From positions 314,866 to 378,865 of the forward strand of contig NZ_JBHSSW010000004.1 of NCBI RefSeq assembly GCF_042659465.1: a DNA stretch of 64,000 nucleotides, given 5' to 3'. Positions within the stretch are counted from its first letter, which is position 1. Every line of letters starts with the position of its first letter. Positions 60,872 through 64,000 of this stretch are shown here, in pieces. The notes beneath the pieces are model-generated. The model had not been told where the DNA came from. It worked only from the letters and a program-made list of their open reading frames with translations, and did not search any database. Source of the stretch: Ponticaulis profundi (GTDB lineage: Bacteria; Pseudomonadota; Alphaproteobacteria; Caulobacterales; Hyphomonadaceae). The position numbers and the translations under genes are program-made.

Positions 60872-62278
60872 ATGCAGGCGACCCGACGTTCCTTTTTCAA
60901 GACAGCCATGTCGCTTGGTGTTGCCTCATCTGCCTATCCTTTGCTGACGGCGTGCAGCGCGGAAGGTGAAGCCGCCACCGGCGCTGCAAAAACGATGGAT
61001 CTGCAGGCTGATCCGAATGGACTGCTCGATTTGCCACCCGGCTTTACCTACACGCAGCTTTCTGTCGCTGGTGAGGTGATGGATGACGGTCTTCACGTGC
61101 CGACCTCGCATGACGGGATGACCACATTCCCGATTGAAGGCGATGCCGACCGCTGCCTGCTGATCCGCAATCATGAAATGAGTGCCGACGATCAGGACGA
61201 AGGTCCTTTCGCGGGCATGACATCGGTCAGCGATGACATTCGCGACAAGGCCTATGACATTGACGCAAATGGACTGCCGCTACCGGCGGGCACGACGACG
61301 CTGGTCTTCAACATGAAAACCCAGCAAATCGAAAAGTCCTGGATGTCGCTGGTCGGGACAATCCGGAACTGTTCTGGCGGCATCACGCCATGGGGCAGCT
61401 GGCTCACCTGTGAGGAGACGCTGCAAAAGGCGGACGACAACATTTCCAAAGACCATGGCTATGTCTTTGAAGTGCCATCGAGCGCCAGGGGTCTCGTAAA
61501 GGCCGAGCCGTTGAAAGCCATGGGCCGGTTCAACCATGAAGCCACGGCGACCGATCCGCGGACCGGCATTGTCTATCAGACCGAAGACGCACACGACTCC
61601 CTGATCTATCGCTTTCTGCCAGAGGCCAAAGGCGAGCTGCACAAGGGCGGACGCCTGCAGGTTCTGGCCCTGAAAGACCGGCCGCGTGCAGACACCCGCA
61701 ACTGGTATAATCCCGGCACCTACCGCATGGGCGAGCGCTGGGCGGTGGAATGGCTCGACATTGATGGCATTGATGCGCCGGATAATGATCTGCGCCTGCG
61801 CGGCCATGCCAAAGGCGCAGCCCTGTTTGCGCGCGGCGAAGGCATGTGCCTGGCGGTCGAGAAAACCGGCAATGCCATCTATTTTGCCTGCACGTCGGGC
61901 GGTGAAGCCGAGTGCGGACAAATCTGGAAATACACGCCGGGCGATTTTGAAGGCACATCAGATGAAGCCTCTGCGCCGGGCATGCTGACGCTTGTGGTTG
62001 AGAGCACAAATGCCTCTGAAATGGAGATGTGCGATAACATTGTGGCCTCGCCCTGGGGTGACCTCGTCGTCTGTGAGGACGGGCCGGATGATGAATTCGT
62101 GCGCGGTGTGACGCCGGAAGGCCGGATCTACACCATTGCCCGCAACGCCCATCCCGATCAGGCCGAGTTTGCCGGTGCCTGCTTTGCTCCGGATGGCGAA
62201 ACCCTGTTCGTCAACACGCAAGGCCCGCACGCGACCTATGCCATTCGTGGCCCCTGGGCGAAAATCGCACGCGCCTGA
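60872..62278 (+). CDS. Tat-exported PhoX-family (DUF839) protein, putative phosphatase
   Basis: The 468-residue product has a twin-arginine signal (TRRSFFKTAMSLG) followed by a hydrophobic stretch and a possible lipobox LLTAC. The PhoX-like domain contains LLIRNHEMSADD, GGITPWGSWLTCEE, RFNHEATATDPRTG, NQTEDA-like YQTEDAHDS and CFAPDGETLFVN, matching the iron/calcium active-site environment of PhoX. It would act as a periplasmic alkaline phosphatase or phosphoesterase. The Pho box upstream supports a phosphate role. Some DUF839 members lack phosphatase activity. Confidence 0.85.
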   Translation: MQATRRSFFKTAMSLGVASSAYPLLTACSAEGEAATGAAKTMDLQADPNGLLDLPPGFTYTQLSVAGEVMDDGLHVPTSHDGMTTFPIEGDADRCLLIRNHEMSADDQDEGPFAGMTSVSDDIRDKAYDIDANGLPLPAGTTTLVFNMKTQQIEKSWMSLVGTIRNCSGGITPWGSWLTCEETLQKADDNISKDHGYVFEVPSSARGLVKAEPLKAMGRFNHEATATDPRTGIVYQTEDAHDSLIYRFLPEAKGELHKGGRLQVLALKDRPRADTRNWYNPGTYRMGERWAVEWLDIDGIDAPDNDLRLRGHAKGAALFARGEGMCLAVEKTGNAIYFACTSGGEAECGQIWKYTPGDFEGTSDEASAPGMLTLVVESTNASEMEMCDNIVASPWGDLVVCEDGPDDEFVRGVTPEGRIYTIARNAHPDQAEFAGACFAPDGETLFVNTQGPHATYAIRGPWAKIARA

Positions 62279-62302
62279 TCTGTCAGGTATTGCGACCAAA
62301 GA

Positions 62303-62334
62303 AAAAGCCTGTCAGCTGGGGTCTGACAGGCTCT
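62303..62334. terminator. Bidirectional terminator after the PhoX-like gene
   Basis: AGCCTGTCAG (62306-62315) and CTGACAGGCT (62323-62332) form a perfect 10-bp stem. A T-rich run follows on the plus strand (CTTCTTC), and an A-run on the left gives a U-tract for the convergent small membrane protein gene. Confidence 0.75.
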
Positions 62335-62356
62335 TCTTCGGGGTTCAACCGTGGTC

Positions 62357-62599
62357 CTAGGACCAGACGGGTTTCGGGGCTTTGTCCTTGCGTTTCCAGT
62401 ATCGATTGCGCATGCGCGGCGCGGTAAGGCGCGCGAGAATGGCGCCGCCGATCAGGGCAGCAAGGGCAGATGCGGCGATACCAATGCCGATATTGGCACT
62501 GGATTGAGCCAGCGCGAGGGTGAGTAACAGTCCTGCGCCAAAGATCACCGCATTATAAAGGGCGAACAGCAGGACAGAGAGATGCGTCTTCGTCGTCAT
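62357..62599 (-). CDS. Small membrane protein with two predicted membrane segments
   Basis: The 80-residue product has two hydrophobic stretches (about 9-31 and 37-59) and a basic C-terminal tail (RMRNRYWKRKDKAPK). It is probably inserted in the inner membrane. No family was recognised. It is convergent with the PhoX-like gene. Confidence 0.55.
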   Translation of the reverse strand: MTTKTHLSVLLFALYNAVIFGAGLLLTLALAQSSANIGIGIAASALAALIGGAILARLTAPRMRNRYWKRKDKAPKPVWS

Positions 62600-62697
62600 G
62601 ATGTGTTCTCCTTCCTTGCCTGATGAACGCAGAGATTGCGGAGGAGTTCCGTTACGCCGATCTGCGCGCGCCCGCCGGTTCGATGAACGGGCGGGGA

Positions 62698-63588
62698 TCA
62701 GAGACTGCGAATGACCGGGGGATCGGGTGGTTTGAAGGCGCGAAAGCCGGGCAGGGCGGGCGCTGCTTTTTCAGCGCCGCGCAGACCCAGCCGCTCCAGC
62801 ACCGCATAAGCGCGATAATGCAGGGCGTTGATATCGGCCTGCTCGGCCTCATCCTCGGTGGAATAATAGAGCGCTTCGGGTGGGAGCCATTCGCTGAGGG
62901 GCTGAAAATAAAGCGGGCTGAGCGCCGGGGCGTCCGGTGCTGGGCTGGCGGGCTCTGGTCGGGCAAGGGCTTTGCGGGCCAGTCGCTCGGCCATGTCATC
63001 AGCCCGCGCCAGAATGCGTGGCAAGCGTGCCAGCCGGGCATAAAGCTCGGGCACATCGATCAGGGCGAGCGGGTCCGGGCGAAGCGCCGGGCGACTGCGC
63101 GATGACTTTGACGATCGGGAGAGGCCATTTGGTGTGGTGATGGAAAAGGAAGGCAGGCTGACCCGGCCAAGCGCCTCATCCTTCTGGATCTGATCTTTCT
63201 TCACCAGCCAGTCAGGCGGGGAGTCCTCATCCGGCAGGGGCGTGTGGGATTGGCGATGCGGCGCGTGCGAGGCAAGGCGCTGCGCGAACAATGCATCGGA
63301 TTGGGCCTGTTCAACCAGCATGCCCGCCATCCACAGAATGAAGGCGCGCAACATGTATTCCAGGCGTCGGACATGGGTGTGGAGCGCCTGTGCGCAGCGA
63401 TGCTCCATCTGCGGCGGATCGCCGTGAAAGCTGTGATGGGGGTGAAACGCGCTGAAGGAAGACGGGTGTCTGTCCGGTACAAGATGGGTATCGAAAAGGG
63501 TGTGAAGGCCCGCAATAAACCCGGAGAGCCGCTCCGCAAACGGGGCGAGCAGCGTTTCTGCAGTCTGGGGATCAGGCGCGTTCGACAT
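62698..63588 (-). CDS. Unknown protein, possibly Hyphomonadaceae-specific
   Basis: The 296-residue product has no signal peptide. Its N-terminal half is rich in His and helical (FHPHHSFHGDPPQ, AQALHTHVRRLEYMLRAFILWMAG), the middle is Ser/Arg-rich (SRSSKSSRSRPALRP), and the C-terminal half contains LPRILARADDMAERLARKAL and EALYYSTEDEAEQADINALH. The base composition is more GC-rich than its neighbours. No domain was recognised. Confidence 0.6.
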   Translation of the reverse strand: MSNAPDPQTAETLLAPFAERLSGFIAGLHTLFDTHLVPDRHPSSFSAFHPHHSFHGDPPQMEHRCAQALHTHVRRLEYMLRAFILWMAGMLVEQAQSDALFAQRLASHAPHRQSHTPLPDEDSPPDWLVKKDQIQKDEALGRVSLPSFSITTPNGLSRSSKSSRSRPALRPDPLALIDVPELYARLARLPRILARADDMAERLARKALARPEPASPAPDAPALSPLYFQPLSEWLPPEALYYSTEDEAEQADINALHYRAYAVLERLGLRGAEKAAPALPGFRAFKPPDPPVIRSL

Positions 63589-63918
63589 AGCCCGGAGTAT
63601 GGGGCATGCGCGGCGGTGTGGGATTAGTTTTTGTTTCGTTTTGTTTTCGCCTCCTCACCCCCGGCCCCTCTCCACCAGAGGAGGCGAGGGGGGCGCGGTT
63701 CGATGGGGGACTGACTTTAACAGGAGCTGAGTGAGGCGCAGATCTGGCAAACCAATTCAATCTCCCGTTTTCGGGGAGCTTGTAAAATTCCTCCCAGCAC
63801 AAATTGTGAGCTGCTGTACATTGGGTTAACGCGCGCATGGTATTTCTCCGCCTCGATTGACCGCAATCTTAACGGGAAATTGCTAGTCCTCATTCGAATT
63901 CCAGAACGGGAGTTTGTG
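63589..63918. other. Intergenic region with a REP-like inverted repeat and a small palindrome
   Basis: No gene is seen. It contains the inverted repeat at 63647-63687, and CACAAATTGTG (63798-63808), an 11-bp palindrome that could be an operator for the gene starting at 63919. Confidence 0.4.
63647..63687. repeat. REP-like inverted repeat with a C/G-rich core
   Basis: TCGCCTCCTC (63647-63656) and GAGGAGGCGA (63678-63687) are exact reverse complements around 21 bases that include CACCCCCGGCCCCTCTCC. That core is widespread in intergenic repeats of Proteobacteria, so this may be one copy of a dispersed element. Only one copy was noticed in this window. Confidence 0.45.
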
Positions 63919-64000
63919 ATGTTGACGAAATACCTTGCTGGGGCGCTTTTAGCGTCGCAAATAATTGTAACGCCGGCAGCATTCGCTGCCATTCCAAACG
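63919..64000 (+). CDS. Start of a secreted protein (partial, runs off right edge)
   Basis: An ATG at 63919 with GGGAG upstream opens a typical Sec signal peptide (MLTKYLAGALLASQIIVTPA, cleavage after AFA) and reads through the end of the window without a stop. Only 27 codons are visible, so the function cannot be told. Confidence 0.6.
   Translation, partial: MLTKYLAGALLASQIIVTPAAFAAIPN

Noticed and set aside
1..64000. tRNA, rRNA, CRISPR array, prophage or insertion sequence
   Set aside because: None was found by reading. No regular spacer-repeat pattern, transposase or integrase gene is present; intergenic gaps are short.

Overview
The window looks like the chromosome of a dimorphic, stalk- or holdfast-forming alphaproteobacterium of the Caulobacterales, most likely a marine Hyphomonadaceae (Hyphomonas/Hirschia/Henriciella type). 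This rests on a MipZ division regulator, a holdfast (hfs) polysaccharide locus, the TamA/TamB pair, an alphaproteobacterial rpoZ-rsh-pyrE-pdxJ-acpS-rnc-era-recO block, and moderate GC. No rRNA, tRNA, CRISPR array, prophage or insertion sequence was seen. Species assignment is inference.

Layout. 1-5.5 kb: 3' part of panC (running off the left edge), mipZ, an exported isoaspartyl peptidase, alanine dehydrogenase and two small envelope proteins. 5.5-19.5 kb: envelope functions, namely a serine-protease autotransporter, an extensin-like protein, tamA-tamB, a small outer-membrane protein, an RcnB-like protein, a 2-oxoglutarate/Fe(II)-type oxygenase and a Sel1-repeat protein. 19.5-28 kb: holdfast locus, with hfsD on the minus strand, hfsA-hfsB-hfsC on the plus strand and hfsE-hfsL-hfsH-hfsG on the minus strand. 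28-30 kb: a serine hydrolase and a short prepilin peptidase. 30-47.6 kb: a large duplicated surface lipoprotein, a TonB-dependent receptor, and a complete type II secretion operon gspC-D-E-F-G-H-I-J-K-L-M-N ending in a small lipoprotein. 47.5-54 kb: threonine dehydratase, lytic transglycosylase, dapA, smpB, a VOC protein, a family 5 uracil-DNA glycosylase and a NYN-domain RNase. 54-60.8 kb: rpoZ, rsh (relA/spoT), pyrE, pdxJ, acpS, rnc, era, recO. 60.8-64 kb: a Tat-exported PhoX-like protein behind a convincing Pho box, a small membrane protein, an unknown protein, and the 5' end of a secreted protein running off the right edge.

How the genes work together. The hfs genes would initiate (HfsE), extend (HfsL, HfsG), deacetylate (HfsH), polymerise (HfsC) and export (HfsA, HfsB, HfsD) the adhesive polysaccharide; no Wzx/HfsF flippase is present. 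The type II system has all core parts plus a nearby peptidase that could process its pseudopilins. It is flanked by a lipoprotein/TonB-receptor pair, an arrangement recalling the elpS-T2SS neighbourhood of Caulobacter crescentus.

The most novel-looking items are: the T2SS-linked lipoprotein after gspN, a pilotin candidate; the internally duplicated lipoprotein with its receptor and secretion system; the HfsB-type protein with a broken P-loop; the mipZ leader with four GANTC sites and a seven-codon mini-ORF whose stop overlaps the mipZ start; and an 18-bp perfect palindrome in an intergenic region.
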